The notes beneath the pieces were generated by a model. The model worked only from the letters and a program-made list of their open reading frames with translations, did no database searches and was not told where the DNA came from. The position numbers and the translations under genes were made by a program. Source: Lactobacillus johnsonii ATCC 33200 (lineage in GTDB: Bacteria > Bacillota > Bacilli > Lactobacillales > Lactobacillaceae). From it: a stretch of DNA of 64,000 bases. Every line of letters begins with the position of its first letter. Position 1 is the first letter of the stretch. Shown piece by piece: positions 46,029 to 56,509 of the stretch. The stretch covers positions 635,748-699,747 of the forward strand of contig NZ_GG670120.1 of assembly GCF_000159355.1 (NCBI RefSeq), in the 5' to 3' direction.

Positions 46029-46069
46029 GTAACTGGTAATATTATAGACTTACTTTAAATCAGTTACAA
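46029..46069 (-). promoter_or_regulatory. Promoter and candidate operator of the amino-acid ABC operon
   Basis: On the minus strand TTGTAA (46064-46069), 17 bases and a perfect TATAAT (46041-46046) form a strong promoter. GTAACTG (46029-46035) and CAGTTAC (46061-46067) make a perfect 7-bp inverted repeat with arms over the -35 box and the start region, a layout expected of a regulator-binding site. Confidence 0.65.
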
Positions 46070-46120
46070 TAGGTAAGTATATTACTTTCTTATATACTAC
46101 TATTCATTTTTGTTATAGTA

Positions 46121-46162
46121 AAAAAAACCTTGTGGCAATATTGCTATTACCACAAGGTTTTT
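46121..46162. terminator. Terminator of the rpoD operon
   Basis: An inverted repeat (AAAACCTTGTGG and its complement, extended through AATA/TATT) has A7 and T5 flanks. It ends the minus-strand dnaG-rpoD transcript 17 bases after the rpoD stop. Confidence 0.9.
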
Positions 46163-46178
46163 GCTGTTAACTCTTATC

Positions 46179-47297
46179 CTAATCTAAGAAGTCTTTTAAT
46201 TGATTTGAACGACTTGGGTGACGTAACTTACGCAAAGCCTTAGCTTCAATCTGTCTGATACGTTCACGGGTTACTCCAAATACTTTACCGACTTCTTCTA
46301 GAGTACGAGTACGTCCGTCATCAAGGCCAAAACGTAAACGTAAAACATTCTCTTCACGGTCAGTTAAAGTATCAAGTACTTCTTCAAGCTGTTCTTTTAA
46401 CAATTCATATGAAGCATGTTGTTCAGGACTAGTTGCATCCTTATCTTCGATAAAGTCCCCTAGATGAGAATCATCTTCTTCACCAATTGGTGTTTCAAGA
46501 GAAACTGGTTCTTGTGCAATCTTCAAGATTTCACGAACCTTATCAGTCGGCATATCCATTTCGGCACCAATTTCTTCTGGAGTTGGTTCTCTTCCTAGAT
46601 CTTGCAAAAGTTGTCTTTGAATTCTGATCAACTTATTAATTGTTTCAACCATGTGAACTGGAATACGAATTGTTCTAGCTTGGTCAGCAATTGCACGAGT
46701 AATTGCTTGTCTAATCCACCAAGTTGCATAAGTTGAAAACTTAAATCCTAAACGATAGTCGAATTTGTCAACGGCCTTCATCAAGCCCATGTTACCTTCT
46801 TGAATTAAGTCTAAGAAGGACATACCACGACCAACATAACGTTTAGCAATAGAAACTACCAAACGTAAGTTAGCTTCGGCCAATTCTTGCTTAGCTTCTT
46901 CATCGCCTGATTCGATTCTCTTAGCTAAGGCAATTTCTTGATCGGCATTTAATAATGAAACACGTCCAATTTCCTTCAAATACATCCGGACTGGATCGTT
47001 CATTCTTACGCTTGAAGGTGCTGACATATCTTTTAATTCAGCCTTCTCAACGTCTTTTTGCTTCTTTAAAGCTAATTTTGAAGGTTCACCATTTTCATCA
47101 ACAATACTAATTCCATTATCTTCAAATTCTTGAACTAGTTGATCTACCGCTTTTCCTTGAAGATCATATGGCTTAATTAGTTGAGCAGTAAATTTTTTTT
47201 CAGTAATTTGTTTGTCTTTTTTAACTTCCTTAACAACTTCCTTGACCTTTTTATCAAGTGTCATTGTTGTTTCTTTGGTAGTCTTACTCTCTGCCAT
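46179..47297 (-). CDS. rpoD: Primary sigma factor RpoD (sigma-A)
   Basis: This is the 372-residue housekeeping sigma factor. Region 1.2 starts at [20 protein letters not shown]. Region 2 has [20 protein letters not shown] and the -10-recognition stretch [20 protein letters not shown]. Region 3 has [20 protein letters not shown], and region 4 ends [20 protein letters not shown] with the -35-binding helix. The N-terminal region before residue 90 is lysine/glutamate-rich and short, as usual in lactobacilli. It follows dnaG after 15 bases. Confidence 0.98.
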   Translation of the reverse strand: MAESKTTKETTMTLDKKVKEVVKEVKKDKQITEKKFTAQLIKPYDLQGKAVDQLVQEFEDNGISIVDENGEPSKLALKKQKDVEKAELKDMSAPSSVRMNDPVRMYLKEIGRVSLLNADQEIALAKRIESGDEEAKQELAEANLRLVVSIAKRYVGRGMSFLDLIQEGNMGLMKAVDKFDYRLGFKFSTYATWWIRQAITRAIADQARTIRIPVHMVETINKLIRIQRQLLQDLGREPTPEEIGAEMDMPTDKVREILKIAQEPVSLETPIGEEDDSHLGDFIEDKDATSPEQHASYELLKEQLEEVLDTLTDREENVLRLRFGLDDGRTRTLEEVGKVFGVTRERIRQIEAKALRKLRHPSRSNQLKDFLD

Positions 47298-47312
47298 GTA
47301 AAAAAGCCCCCT

Positions 47313-49127
47313 CTAAAACTTCTTTCTTCTTAACGCAATTACTTTTTGCGCTATTTCAAGCTCTAAACTATCATCTTGTTTTCTTTGAGCATCCTTCAAT
47401 TGATTAAGCAAATCATTTAATTGCTGATCAATCTTACTTTTTTCCAATGCCCGCAATTGATCATCTAATTCACGCTTAGAATAATCTGGAGGCATTGAAA
47501 TCATCTCCATATTAATAATTATACCTTGAAGTTCTTCAGGAATAAAATCAATGAAGCCAGTAACCTCTGCCCCTTCATGGGTTTGATGGTACTTTAACCA
47601 AAATTCTGCTAATTTTGCATAACGTTCATCTGGAAACAAGAATTGCTGACTCAATAAGTAATCCCTTGCTTCATCACTATGTATGAATAGGTAAAGCAAG
47701 CGATCAAGAGCAGGATTCCTTGTCTCAAGGTCAATGCCTGCTTGCTCTTCTTTCGGCTCACTAGGCTGATCTATTGGAAGTGATTTAGGAGCTTGATAAG
47801 CTTGCTGATGATTCTTTGCGCGCTGTAATTTACGTCTTTCACGCACAAAAGTTACTTTTAATGATTCACGAGTAACTCCAGTTTGGCGTGCTAATTTATC
47901 AAGATACAAATCTGCCGCAACTGGGTCATTCAGGCCAGCAATCATTTGTACACTAGCCGTAATATATCCTAGCTTCTCTCGATCATTATGTAAATTATAT
48001 TGATTAGCTAGTCTTTCGAGTAGGAAATCCATCGAGCTAAGCGCACCAGCAACCTCTGCCTGATACTTTTCAACTCCATATTTCTTTACATACTCATCTG
48101 GATCGAGATTTTCAGGCAAAACAATTATTCCTAAATTGAATCCCTGTACTTGCCCAAATAACTTCGTTGCTCTTTCAGCAGCATGAATGCCGGGCGGATC
48201 TCCATCATAGTTAATTAAGATATTGGGAGTGATTCGTCTCAGCATATATACTTGTTCTGTGGTTAAGCTTGTTCCCATCGAAGCAACACCAGACTGAATA
48301 CCAGCCTTATAAGCAGCAATTACATCCATATATCCTTCGTAAAGAATTAAATGTTTTTCACTTCTTGCCGCTTTTTTTGCTTCAGCAAAGTGAAACAGTA
48401 ATTTAGATTTATTAAAAATTTTGGTTTCCGGGCTATTCATATATTTAGCAATAGTTTTATCCTTACTAATTCGTCGACCCGAAAATCCTACTGTATAACC
48501 TGATTCATCCCCTAAAGGAAACATTAATCGATCACGAAAACGATCAAATAATTGCCCATCTTGCGATTCTACAAATAAACCACTTTCTCGCAGTTCAGCA
48601 TCTGTATAACCTTCTTGACGAAGATAAGTTAACAAAATTGTATCGTTATCAGGCGCATAGCCCACCTTAAAATGCTCTAATAAGTCACTGGTTAATTCAC
48701 GTTTTTGAGCATATTCAAGTGCTCTTTCACCAACTTTAGTTGTTAGCAAAATATGTTGGTAAAATTCTGTTGCTTGCCGATACATCTTCTTTAACGGGCT
48801 AAGTGGCTTTACCGCTTCGCCGTAGCCTTCTGGCATATGAAGATGGGCCAATTCAGCAACTTTTCTTACACTTTCAGGAAAAGTTAGATGATCCTGATAC
48901 ATTAAGAATTTAAATACGTTTCCGCCTTTACCACATCCAAAGCACTTGAAAAACTGCTTTCCTTCATTAACAGTAAAAGAAGGCGTTTTTTCTTGATGGA
49001 AGGGGCAAAGTCCTAAATAATCTTTACCTTTTTTTTCTAAAGAGACATATTGACTTATTACATCCACAATATCGACGGAGTTTCTAACTTCATCGATAAA
49101 TTGTTCAGGAATACGTCCTGCCATCAA
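47313..49127 (-). CDS. dnaG: DNA primase
   Basis: This 604-residue primase makes RNA primers for replication. The N-terminal zinc site is YLGLCPFHQEKTPSFTVNEG with FKCFGCGKGGNVFKF (CHC2 type). The catalytic TOPRIM domain has HLILYEGYMDVIAAYKAGIQ and PNILINYDGDPPGIHAAERA with its acidic residues. A C-terminal helicase-binding helical domain starts near residue 450. It sits between glyS and rpoD in the classical macromolecular-synthesis arrangement. Length is normal. Confidence 0.97.
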   Translation of the reverse strand: MMAGRIPEQFIDEVRNSVDIVDVISQYVSLEKKGKDYLGLCPFHQEKTPSFTVNEGKQFFKCFGCGKGGNVFKFLMYQDHLTFPESVRKVAELAHLHMPEGYGEAVKPLSPLKKMYRQATEFYQHILLTTKVGERALEYAQKRELTSDLLEHFKVGYAPDNDTILLTYLRQEGYTDAELRESGLFVESQDGQLFDRFRDRLMFPLGDESGYTVGFSGRRISKDKTIAKYMNSPETKIFNKSKLLFHFAEAKKAARSEKHLILYEGYMDVIAAYKAGIQSGVASMGTSLTTEQVYMLRRITPNILINYDGDPPGIHAAERATKLFGQVQGFNLGIIVLPENLDPDEYVKKYGVEKYQAEVAGALSSMDFLLERLANQYNLHNDREKLGYITASVQMIAGLNDPVAADLYLDKLARQTGVTRESLKVTFVRERRKLQRAKNHQQAYQAPKSLPIDQPSEPKEEQAGIDLETRNPALDRLLYLFIHSDEARDYLLSQQFLFPDERYAKLAEFWLKYHQTHEGAEVTGFIDFIPEELQGIIINMEMISMPPDYSKRELDDQLRALEKSKIDQQLNDLLNQLKDAQRKQDDSLELEIAQKVIALRRKKF

Positions 49128-49147
49128 TGGATCATCCCAATCAACTA

Positions 49148-51220
49148 TTATTTAATTACTAATTTACTTAAGTCGCCCATTCGATCAGCTAAGTTATTAA
49201 CCTTTAATAATTGAGCCAAACGATTATTCTTTACCTTTTCATCCTTATCAAGAATCATATTACTTTCAAAGTAATTATTAATTACTGGTTGTAATTCTAC
49301 AAAGCCCTTGTAAAGATCGGCAATACTCAAATCAGTGTTTTCCTCTAATGCATTTACACCAGCATATAATTCTTCTTCACTAACATCTTGGAAAAGATTT
49401 TCATCAATGTCATTAGCATTTCTATATTTTGCTTTCTTCAAAATATTAGTAATTCTAGTCAAACTTTCAACTACTGGCTTAAAGTCAGCATCATCATGAT
49501 GCATTTGCAAGGTCTTAGCAGCAGCCAAAATTTGAATTGGATCTTGTTGACTAGATGCAAGAACAGCGTCAATTACATCATAGTCATATTTTTCAACTTG
49601 TAATTGTTGCTTTACACGATCACGAATAAAGTCGGCAATTTCATTTTCAGCTTCAGCATCCTTAGGTAACTTAGCTGCAGTCTTATCTGATAGTAATTGA
49701 ATCAATTCTGGTAAAACATCTTTAATAGGAAGTGACCAACCTTCGTTCAATAAGATTCTTACAATTCCGTATGCGTTTCTTCTTAATGCATATGGGTCAT
49801 TAGATGAGGATGGGATCATACCTGCACCGAAGAAGGAGATGATTGTATCAAGTTTATCTGCAATTGAAAGTAATGAACCAACAGTAGTACTTGGTAATTC
49901 ACCTTCAGCACTAGTTGGCATATAGCTTTCTTTAATTGCTACACTAACATTTTCATCTTCACCAATTAAGCGTGCATAGTGCATTCCCATGACACCCTGT
50001 AATTCAGCAAATTCACCGACCATTGAAGTAACAAGGTCAAATTTGTAGATATCACTAACTCGGTCAAAGTCTTTCATTTCAATATCTGAAACATTAAACT
50101 TCTTACCAAGGTAATCCCCAATAATTTGAACACGTGCCATATGTTCAGCTACTGAACCAATCTTATCATGGAAAGAAACATTCTTAAGCTTATCAACGAA
50201 ATGAGCTAGTGGGTACTTCTTATCTTCATCATAGAAGAATTGAGCATCATCTAAACGAGCAACAAGAACTTTTTCATTACCAGCGATAACATTGTCTAAG
50301 TATTCACTATTTCCATTTCTAACTGAAATGAAATGATTAATTAATTTGCCGTTTTCATCATAGACTTCAAAATATCTTTGATTATCTTTCATTGAAGTAA
50401 TTAATACTTCATCAGGGATGTTCAAGTATTTTTCATCAAAAGAACCAGCAAATACAGTTGGATATTCAACTAAATTAGTAACTTCTTCAAGTAAACCCTT
50501 GTCAATATTAACTTTCCAGTTATGTTGAGCAACGAGTTCTTGTATTTGGTTAAGAATCATACCCTTACGTTCATCAGCATTGGCAATTACGTATTGACTC
50601 TTTAATGCTTCTTCATAGTCATCAGCGTTAGCTAATACAACACTGTCACCTAAGAAACGATGACCTTGAGTTTTACGACCAGCTACCACATCTAGTAACT
50701 TAACTGGCACTACTTCACTATCAAGTAAAGAAACCATCCAATGAATTGGACGTACAAATTCGAAGTCGTAGCTACCCCAGCGCATCTTAGTTGGGAAGGT
50801 CATTGCTTTAACAATATCACTCATTCCCATTAAAATATCGGAAGCTTTTTTACCTTCTTTTTGAACATGAACATAAGCATATTCAGTACCCTTAAGCTCT
50901 TCAAAGTAAATGTCATCAGTAGTCATTCCTTGACCACGGACAAATCCTTGAGCAGCTTTTGTCCAATTGCCATCTTTATCTTGAGCAATCTTCTTAGCTG
51001 GGCCCTTTTTCACTTCATCAATATCTTCTTGTTTTTCAGCTAAATCTTCAACTAAAATCGTTAAACGACGTGGAGTTGAATAAGTCTTAATATCTTTAAA
51101 GGATAAACCATTTTCCTTTAAATACTTTTTAGTACGATCAGCTAATTGCTTAACACTTTTAGAAACAACGTGAGCTGGCATTTCTTCAGTGCCAATTTCA
51201 AATAAATAATCTTTAGTCAT
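49148..51220 (-). CDS. glyS: Glycyl-tRNA synthetase beta chain
   Basis: This is the 690-residue beta subunit of the heterotetrameric bacterial glycyl-tRNA synthetase. The start [20 protein letters not shown] is a family hallmark, as are [36 protein letters not shown] and the HD-like middle domain containing [15 protein letters not shown]-terminal anticodon-binding-like helical domain ends the protein. It overlaps glyQ by 8 bases, giving coupled translation of the two chains, both under the T-box upstream of glyQ. Confidence 0.97.
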   Translation of the reverse strand: MTKDYLFEIGTEEMPAHVVSKSVKQLADRTKKYLKENGLSFKDIKTYSTPRRLTILVEDLAEKQEDIDEVKKGPAKKIAQDKDGNWTKAAQGFVRGQGMTTDDIYFEELKGTEYAYVHVQKEGKKASDILMGMSDIVKAMTFPTKMRWGSYDFEFVRPIHWMVSLLDSEVVPVKLLDVVAGRKTQGHRFLGDSVVLANADDYEEALKSQYVIANADERKGMILNQIQELVAQHNWKVNIDKGLLEEVTNLVEYPTVFAGSFDEKYLNIPDEVLITSMKDNQRYFEVYDENGKLINHFISVRNGNSEYLDNVIAGNEKVLVARLDDAQFFYDEDKKYPLAHFVDKLKNVSFHDKIGSVAEHMARVQIIGDYLGKKFNVSDIEMKDFDRVSDIYKFDLVTSMVGEFAELQGVMGMHYARLIGEDENVSVAIKESYMPTSAEGELPSTTVGSLLSIADKLDTIISFFGAGMIPSSSNDPYALRRNAYGIVRILLNEGWSLPIKDVLPELIQLLSDKTAAKLPKDAEAENEIADFIRDRVKQQLQVEKYDYDVIDAVLASSQQDPIQILAAAKTLQMHHDDADFKPVVESLTRITNILKKAKYRNANDIDENLFQDVSEEELYAGVNALEENTDLSIADLYKGFVELQPVINNYFESNMILDKDEKVKNNRLAQLLKVNNLADRMGDLSKLVIK

Positions 51221-52130
51221 TGTTTTGCCCCGCTTTCTTAGTTTCTTCTTGGTGCTTTAATAATGGGAAGCCACGTTTTTCACGCTCTTCAACAAATCCC
51301 TTAGCAGCAAGATGAGCTAAGTTTCTAATTCTTGATAAGTACCCAGCTCTTTCAGTAACTGAAACTGCACCACGTGCATCAAGCAAGTTAAAGGTATGAC
51401 TACATTTTAAGATGTAATCGTAAGCTGGATGAATTAGATTTTGACTCAACAAACGTTTAGCAGTAGCTTCGTAAATATCAAAGAACTTAAGTAATTGTTC
51501 TTGATCACTTTCTTCAAAAGCATACTTAGAATGTTCATATTCTGGTTGTTTGAAGATATCACGATACTTAACTCCATCACCCCATTCAAGATCAAAGACT
51601 GAGTTTACATCTTGAATGTAAGAAGCAAGACGTTCTACACCATAAGTAATTTCACTCATAGTTGGTTTAACATCAAGTTCTCCAACTACTTGGAAGTAAG
51701 TAAATTGAGAAACTTCCATTCCATCAAGCCATACTTCCCAACCAACACCGGCACAACCCATAGATGGGTTTGCCCAGTTATCTTCAACAAATCGAATATC
51801 GTGTTCAAGAGGTTCAATACCTAATACTCTTAAACTATCTAAATAGTATTGTTGAATGTCCTTTGGTGCAGGCTTAATAACTACTTGGAATTGGTGGTGT
51901 TGGTATAAACGATTAGGGTTATCACCATATCGACCATCGGCAGGTCTTCTTGAAGGTTCAACATAACAAGCTGCCCAAGGTTCTGGTCCAACAGCACGTA
52001 AAAATGTATATGGACTCATTGTCCCGGCACCTTTTTGTTCATCATATGAAGGCATAATCATACAACCTTTAGAGGCCCAGAACTGTTCCAATTTAAAAAT
52101 CATATCCTGGATATTCAGTTTTTCTGACAT
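51213..52130 (-). CDS. glyQ: Glycyl-tRNA synthetase alpha chain
   Basis: This is the 305-residue catalytic alpha subunit (class II aminoacyl-tRNA synthetase). The family start [20 protein letters not shown] is followed by [40 protein letters not shown] with the motif 2 arginine, and [20 protein letters not shown]. It charges tRNA-Gly together with GlyS. A complete T-box leader lies directly upstream, so expression rises when tRNA-Gly is uncharged. Confidence 0.98.
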   Translation of the reverse strand: MSEKLNIQDMIFKLEQFWASKGCMIMPSYDEQKGAGTMSPYTFLRAVGPEPWAACYVEPSRRPADGRYGDNPNRLYQHHQFQVVIKPAPKDIQQYYLDSLRVLGIEPLEHDIRFVEDNWANPSMGCAGVGWEVWLDGMEVSQFTYFQVVGELDVKPTMSEITYGVERLASYIQDVNSVFDLEWGDGVKYRDIFKQPEYEHSKYAFEESDQEQLLKFFDIYEATAKRLLSQNLIHPAYDYILKCSHTFNLLDARGAVSVTERAGYLSRIRNLAHLAAKGFVEEREKRGFPLLKHQEETKKAGQNND

Positions 52131-52144
52131 CTATCTCTCTCCTC

Positions 52145-52340
52145 ACAACATAGGCATAAAAAAAAGCCTATGCAAAAATTGCATAGGGACGATTTACTTC
52201 GCGGTTCCACCCTAATTCAGGAAAATATTCTTCCTGCCCTTAATTAACAACTTTGACTAAAAGGTGCCTTTTCCCAAATGCACTTCCACCATTCTGCACT
52301 CGCTGTATTGGTACTTTTCTATTCCTTTATAGTTGTCAAA
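52145..52340 (-). promoter_or_regulatory. T-box riboswitch (glycine) ahead of glyQS
   Basis: On the minus strand the invariant T-box sequence GGGTGGAACCGCG lies at 52200-52212. It is followed by a terminator (CCTATGCA/TGCATAGG stem with T9, 52158-52187) just before glyQ. Upstream, a stem I region of about 90 bases contains GGC within AAAAGGCACC (complement at 52266-52268), which I take as the glycine specifier codon. Uncharged tRNA-Gly would pair with the T-box bulge and prevent termination. Confidence 0.93.
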
Positions 52341-52366
52341 ATACGTATCTATTTTATCATCTTTTA

Positions 52367-52402
52367 TAAAAAAAGACTAGTAAGAAAACCTCACTAGTCT
52401 TT
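52367..52402 (-). terminator. Terminator of the rpsU-recO transcript
   Basis: AAAGACTAGT and ACTAGTCTTT form a perfect 10-bp stem around an 11-base loop, and the minus-strand read continues into T-rich sequence. It separates recO from the glyQS leader. Confidence 0.88.
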
Positions 52403-52425
52403 AAACGAATATAAAAAGTCAACAG

Positions 52426-53178
52426 CTAAAAAAGCGCCAATTCATCAAGAAATTTTTTAGTTTTTAAATTAAGATCCAGATAGTTAACGTACATCCGATC
52501 GATCACCTTGCCAGAGTCCTTTTTTAATTGCGGATTAATTTTTATTTTCCCTAAACGATCAATATCAACTAAAGCTAGAGTACGAATCAAGGCTACTATT
52601 TTAGGATCTAGATGCATCCTTTGACTGACACTATTAAAGTGATCACTACAAATAATTCCACCTAATTCCATCGAGTAGTCAAACACACCTTGTACTTTAC
52701 CACAAATTAGGCAACGATCTAATTGTGGCGCTACTCCATATGCATTAAGCAACTTCAGTTGTACCATCTGGGTAATAATTGCCGCATCTTCTCCTAAATT
52801 TATCTTCAGCAACGCTTTCATAATCAAATCATAAAAACTTCCAATATTTTTATACTCAACAAAAGCATGGTCAAGCAAGTCTAAAACATAACTCGAATAC
52901 GCATTCTTAGTTAAATCTAAATATAACTGGTCCAGCTGCTTTACATCCTTGAAAGTCCGCAGCGTACTGATTCCCTTCCAATTTGTATTTACAATATACT
53001 TTCCATAAGAGAAGTTAAGGGTTGCAGCTCCTAATCTGGACTTTGGTCTCAGTGCTCCTCTTGCATCAATTGTAAAAATACCATGATCTTTAGTCATGAT
53101 CTTGGTTAGAACATCAGCTTCTTTATATTTTTTTCTTTTAAAAATTAATCCTTGAACTTCACAAAGTTCACGTGCCAT
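52426..53178 (-). CDS. recO: DNA repair protein RecO
   Basis: This 250-residue recombination mediator helps load RecA on SSB-coated DNA. An N-terminal OB fold ([40 protein letters not shown]) is followed by a helical domain. A four-cysteine-type zinc site appears in [20 protein letters not shown] with [10 protein letters not shown]. The last histidine replaces the fourth cysteine, a common variant. It starts immediately after the era stop and ends at a terminator. Confidence 0.95.
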   Translation of the reverse strand: MARELCEVQGLIFKRKKYKEADVLTKIMTKDHGIFTIDARGALRPKSRLGAATLNFSYGKYIVNTNWKGISTLRTFKDVKQLDQLYLDLTKNAYSSYVLDLLDHAFVEYKNIGSFYDLIMKALLKINLGEDAAIITQMVQLKLLNAYGVAPQLDRCLICGKVQGVFDYSMELGGIICSDHFNSVSQRMHLDPKIVALIRTLALVDIDRLGKIKINPQLKKDSGKVIDRMYVNYLDLNLKTKKFLDELALF

Positions 53179-54090
53179 CTATCTTAATTCCTTAACGTTG
53201 TAGCCAATAGATTTAAGAAAGACAGGATCAGAACGCCAATTCTTTTGAACCTTAACCCATAGGCGTAAATTAACCTTTTCACCTAATAAAGCTTCAATTT
53301 CCTGACGTGCAGCAATTCCAATCTGCTTCAACATTTGACCTTTCTTGCCGATAATAATGCCCTTTTGACCGGGACGCTCAACATAAATTGTAGCCTCAAC
53401 TTGAAGCTTGCCACCTTCATGATCCCGCATTCGGTCAACTACCACGGCCGTAGCATGCGGAACTTCTTCATGAGTGAGCTTCAAAACCTGCTCGCGAATT
53501 AATTCAGCTACAATAAAATATTCTGGACGGTCAGTCAATTGGTCTGCATCATAAAATTGCGGACCTTCTGGCAAATATTTAGCAATTGTTTTAATCAACT
53601 CGGAAACATTGTTTCCTTGTGAAGCAGAAATTGGAACAATTTCAGCAAAATCGCCTAGATTCTTATATGAATCTATAATAGATAATAACTCATCTGGGTG
53701 GACTTTATCAATCTTATTTATCACTAAAAATACAGGCTTTTTAATTTTCTTAAGAAGTTCAGCAATATATTGGTCTCCCTTACCTGCTGGTTCAGGTTCA
53801 ACCATAAATAAAACCACATCTACTTCATCTAAAGCAGAGTAACTTGACTTATCCATAAAGTCATCTAATTTATTTTTTGGCTTATGAATTCCCGGAGTAT
53901 CAATAAAAACTATTTGTTCCTGATCATCAGTATAAATACCTGAAATTTTATTTCTAGTGGTTTGTGGTTGTGGGGACATAATTGCCACTTTTTGTCCCAC
54001 TAAATAATTCAAGAGAGTTGATTTACCAACATTAGGTCTACCAATTAAAGCTACAAAACCTGATTTAAAGTCTTTTTTTTCATCCATCAT
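53179..54090 (-). CDS. era: GTPase Era
   Basis: This 303-residue essential GTPase chaperones 16S rRNA 3'-end maturation and 30S assembly. G1 is [21 protein letters not shown]2/G3 are in [14 protein letters not shown] and [20 protein letters not shown], and G4 is [16 protein letters not shown]. The KH domain ends with [18 protein letters not shown] and [20 protein letters not shown]. It lies between ybeY and recO, the classic order. Confidence 0.98.
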   Translation of the reverse strand: MMDEKKDFKSGFVALIGRPNVGKSTLLNYLVGQKVAIMSPQPQTTRNKISGIYTDDQEQIVFIDTPGIHKPKNKLDDFMDKSSYSALDEVDVVLFMVEPEPAGKGDQYIAELLKKIKKPVFLVINKIDKVHPDELLSIIDSYKNLGDFAEIVPISASQGNNVSELIKTIAKYLPEGPQFYDADQLTDRPEYFIVAELIREQVLKLTHEEVPHATAVVVDRMRDHEGGKLQVEATIYVERPGQKGIIIGKKGQMLKQIGIAARQEIEALLGEKVNLRLWVKVQKNWRSDPVFLKSIGYNVKELR

Positions 54091-54114
54091 TGTTACATCC
54101 TTTTTATTTAAGTT

Positions 54115-54642
54115 TTAATGAATTTGCTTTCCATGATTTTCTTGATCAGGATGAAGCGGAAGTCCATATTCACGTAAAACTTTACCTTGGATACCAAACA
54201 TAATCTTGGCTTCATCGTCTTCGATATGATCATAACCATTTAAGTGAAGGTATCCATGAACTAGTGTATAACCAAACTCCCGATTAAATCCAGTTTCATA
54301 CTCTACACTATGTCTTTTGATAACTTCAGGGCAAAGAAATAAATCCCCAATATCTTCTACAAAATCAGGATCGTCACTAAAAGCACTCATAAAGTCCTCA
54401 TCTAATCCATCTTCAATTGCAAAAGAAATTACATCAGTGGGGCGATCTTTACCGCGATATTTTTTATTAATTTCATGGATTTTTTTGGAAGAAACAAAGT
54501 TAATACTCATTTCTTGAGAATTCTCTTTATGAATTTCTTTTTTTGCTGATAATAATAAGTTGCTAATCCATGAAATCCAATCTTTATCGCTATCTTTTAA
54601 GAAAGTAACTTCATCATTAAAAGAAATATCTAAATTATTCAA
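54115..54642 (-). CDS. ybeY: Endoribonuclease YbeY
   Basis: This 175-residue zinc endoribonuclease acts in 16S rRNA maturation and ribosome quality control. The zinc motif H-G-x-L-H-L-x-G-Y-D-H is visible in LVHGYLHLNGYDHIEDDEAK. The N-terminal family pattern ISINFVSSKKIHEINKKYRG is replaced only slightly (MSINFVSS...), and KDRPTDVISFAIEDG is intact. A C-terminal tail of about 15 residues extends beyond the usual end. It begins 3 bases after phoH. Confidence 0.96.
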   Translation of the reverse strand: MNNLDISFNDEVTFLKDSDKDWISWISNLLLSAKKEIHKENSQEMSINFVSSKKIHEINKKYRGKDRPTDVISFAIEDGLDEDFMSAFSDDPDFVEDIGDLFLCPEVIKRHSVEYETGFNREFGYTLVHGYLHLNGYDHIEDDEAKIMFGIQGKVLREYGLPLHPDQENHGKQIH

Positions 54643-54645
54643 CTC

Positions 54646-55605
54646 TTAGTGTCCCTCTTCTTCATATGCTCTAACAATTTTGGCCACAACGGGATGACGA
54701 ACAACATCATTAAAAGTAAAGTTAATGAATTTTACTTGCTCAATATTCTGTAAAATATGTTCAGCTTGTAATAATCCACTCTTTGCTTTTCCTGGTAAGT
54801 CAATTTGAGTCTGGTCTCCATTGACAACCATTTTAGAATTAAATCCTAATCTTGTTAAAAACATCTTCATTTGTGCATGTGTTGTATTTTGTGCTTCATC
54901 TAGAATTACAAAAGCATCATCCAAAGTTCTACCACGCATATACGCTAGCGGAGCCACTTCAATAACCCCGCGTTCCATTAAACGGTTGGTTGGCTCTACA
55001 CCTAAAATAGCATATAAAGAATCATAGATTGGTCTTAAATATGGATCAACTTTTTCTTTTAAATCACCTGGAAGAAATCCTAATGATTCACCTGCTTCTA
55101 CCGCTGGTCTAGTCAAAATAATCCGGGATACTTCTCCTTTTTTAAAGGCCGCAATCGCCATAACTACGGCTAGAAAAGTTTTTCCTGTACCAGCTGGTCC
55201 AATTCCAAAAACGACATCATATTTTTGAATAGCTTCAATATAGCGTTTTTGTCCCATATTCTTAACGCGAACTGGACGACCTTTAGCATCCCTAATTAGA
55301 ATTTTATTATATAATTCTCCAAAAAATTCTAAAGTTCCCTTATCTGCCATCTTAATTGCGCTAACAACATCAGTTGCAGTAATAGTAACTCCACGGGTAA
55401 CAACCTTATCTAAAGCAGTAAAAATTTGCATAATTTTCTTAACAATGCTTTCTTCTCCGGTTACTTCGATTTCACTACCAGTATCAGTTACCTGCACATC
55501 ATAAGATTCTTCAATTAAACGCAAATTTGCATCGTTAATTCCAACTAAATTCATGATTGTTTCTGGTTTAGTTGGTGTAAATGTTGCTTCTATAGTTTGT
55601 CCCAC
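54646..55605 (-). CDS. phoH: PhoH-family ATPase (PhoL)
   Basis: This 319-residue PhoH-like P-loop ATPase is usually linked to YbeY in RNA metabolism. Walker A is DVVFGIGPAGTGKTFLAVVM, Walker B is DAFVILDEAQNTTHAQMKMF, and the downstream motif SKMVVNGDQTQIDLPGKAKS corresponds to helicase motif III. The N-terminal 100 residues form a KH-like domain. It is translated with ybeY (3-base gap), and the pair is conserved in most bacteria. Confidence 0.96.
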   Translation of the reverse strand: MGQTIEATFTPTKPETIMNLVGINDANLRLIEESYDVQVTDTGSEIEVTGEESIVKKIMQIFTALDKVVTRGVTITATDVVSAIKMADKGTLEFFGELYNKILIRDAKGRPVRVKNMGQKRYIEAIQKYDVVFGIGPAGTGKTFLAVVMAIAAFKKGEVSRIILTRPAVEAGESLGFLPGDLKEKVDPYLRPIYDSLYAILGVEPTNRLMERGVIEVAPLAYMRGRTLDDAFVILDEAQNTTHAQMKMFLTRLGFNSKMVVNGDQTQIDLPGKAKSGLLQAEHILQNIEQVKFINFTFNDVVRHPVVAKIVRAYEEEGH

Positions 55606-55632
55606 TTAAAATCCTCCGTTTAATAAAAGCTA

Positions 55633-56076
55633 TTAGTTAAGCTTTTTACCAACAATTGAAGAAGCTGCTTTACCATCAGCCTTACCCTTAATTTTTGGCA
55701 TTAAAGCTTGCATAACTTTACCAAAGTCTTTTTTAGAACTTGCTCCAACTTCTTTAATTGTTTCTTCAACAGTTTCTTCAAGTTCTTCCTTAGACATTTG
55801 CTTTGGCATGTATTTTTCAATTAATTTCATTTCATTCTTTGTTTGATTAATTAAATCATCTCTGCCAGCCTTGGTAAATTCTTCTAAAGATTCTTTTCGT
55901 TGTTTAAGAGCGCTGGACAAAACTGTTAATTCATCATCACTAGTTAGATCATGTCCCACTTTAATTTTATAATTCATTACTGCAGCCTTAAGCGAGCGAA
56001 TTGTAGTTAAAGCTTCCTTATCTTTGGCTTTCATAGCTGTTTTCATATCTTGCATTAAAGTATCATTTAGTGACAT
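55633..56076 (-). CDS. yqeY: YqeY/GatB-like domain protein
   Basis: This 147-residue YqeY protein shows the family pattern LMQDMKTAMKAKDKEALTTI and SLKAAVMNYKIKVGHDLTSD, with a C-terminal KIKGKADGKAASSIVGKKL similar to the tail of GatB. The fold binds RNA-like ligands, and a role in tRNA-dependent amidation or quality control has been proposed but not proven. It is spaced between rpsU and phoH as in Bacillus and other lactobacilli. Confidence 0.94.
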   Translation of the reverse strand: MSLNDTLMQDMKTAMKAKDKEALTTIRSLKAAVMNYKIKVGHDLTSDDELTVLSSALKQRKESLEEFTKAGRDDLINQTKNEMKLIEKYMPKQMSKEELEETVEETIKEVGASSKKDFGKVMQALMPKIKGKADGKAASSIVGKKLN

Positions 56077-56134
56077 TGTATTTAATTCTCCTCTTTAATC
56101 AAAACTTACACAGTCTATTTTAAACTTTTTATAT

Positions 56135-56177
56135 AAAAAAAGCTCTTGATAGAAGAATTTTCTACCAGGAGCTTTTT
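56135..56177 (-). terminator. Hairpin terminator after rpsU
   Basis: An AAAGCTC arm extended with mismatches through TAGA/TCTA pairs with GAGCTTT and is followed by T-rich sequence on the minus strand. It lies between rpsU and yqeY, so rpsU may be partly expressed as a separate transcript. Confidence 0.8.
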
Positions 56178-56182
56178 CTATA

Positions 56183-56359
56183 CTAATAATGTCTACGCTT
56201 ACGAGCAGCTTCGGATTTTAACTTTCTCTTAACGCTTGGTTTTTCGTAGAATTCACGCTTGCGGTATTCTTGCAAGGTACCACTTCTAGAAACGGAACGT
56301 TTGAAACGACGAAGAGCATCATCAATAGACTCGTTTTCGTGAACGATTGTCTTAGCCAT
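56183..56359 (-). CDS. rpsU: 30S ribosomal protein S21
   Basis: This is the 58-residue ribosomal protein S21, needed for mRNA binding during initiation. On the minus strand it starts at the ATG at 56357-56359, with a strong GGAGGGATC site, and reads [20 protein letters not shown], then [20 protein letters not shown], ending KRRHY. Basic composition, length and sequence are typical. A longer overlapping reading frame in this stretch is an artefact of another frame. Confidence 0.98.
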   Translation of the reverse strand: MAKTIVHENESIDDALRRFKRSVSRSGTLQEYRKREFYEKPSVKRKLKSEAARKRRHY

Positions 56360-56478
56360 GTGAGATCCCTCCTTCCATTTCTTGGCACAAAAATATGTGC
56401 CACAACAATATAGTTAAATTATAGCTAAACGAGAAAAAACGGTCAATAGTCGATTAACATTTTTCTTACTTATTTTGG

Positions 56479-56484
56479 TATAAT
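56479..56484 (+). promoter_or_regulatory. -10 box of the PPDK-regulator-type gene
   Basis: A perfect TATAAT lies about 25 bases before the start codon at 56510. TTAACA upstream is at a 19-base spacing and is only a weak candidate for -35. Confidence 0.5.
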
Positions 56485-56509
56485 TTAGATAATTAATGAG
56501 GTGAAATAT

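Noticed and set aside
56218..56403. 61-residue minus-strand ORF over rpsU.
   Set aside because: It is in a different frame from ribosomal protein S21, which fully explains this stretch.
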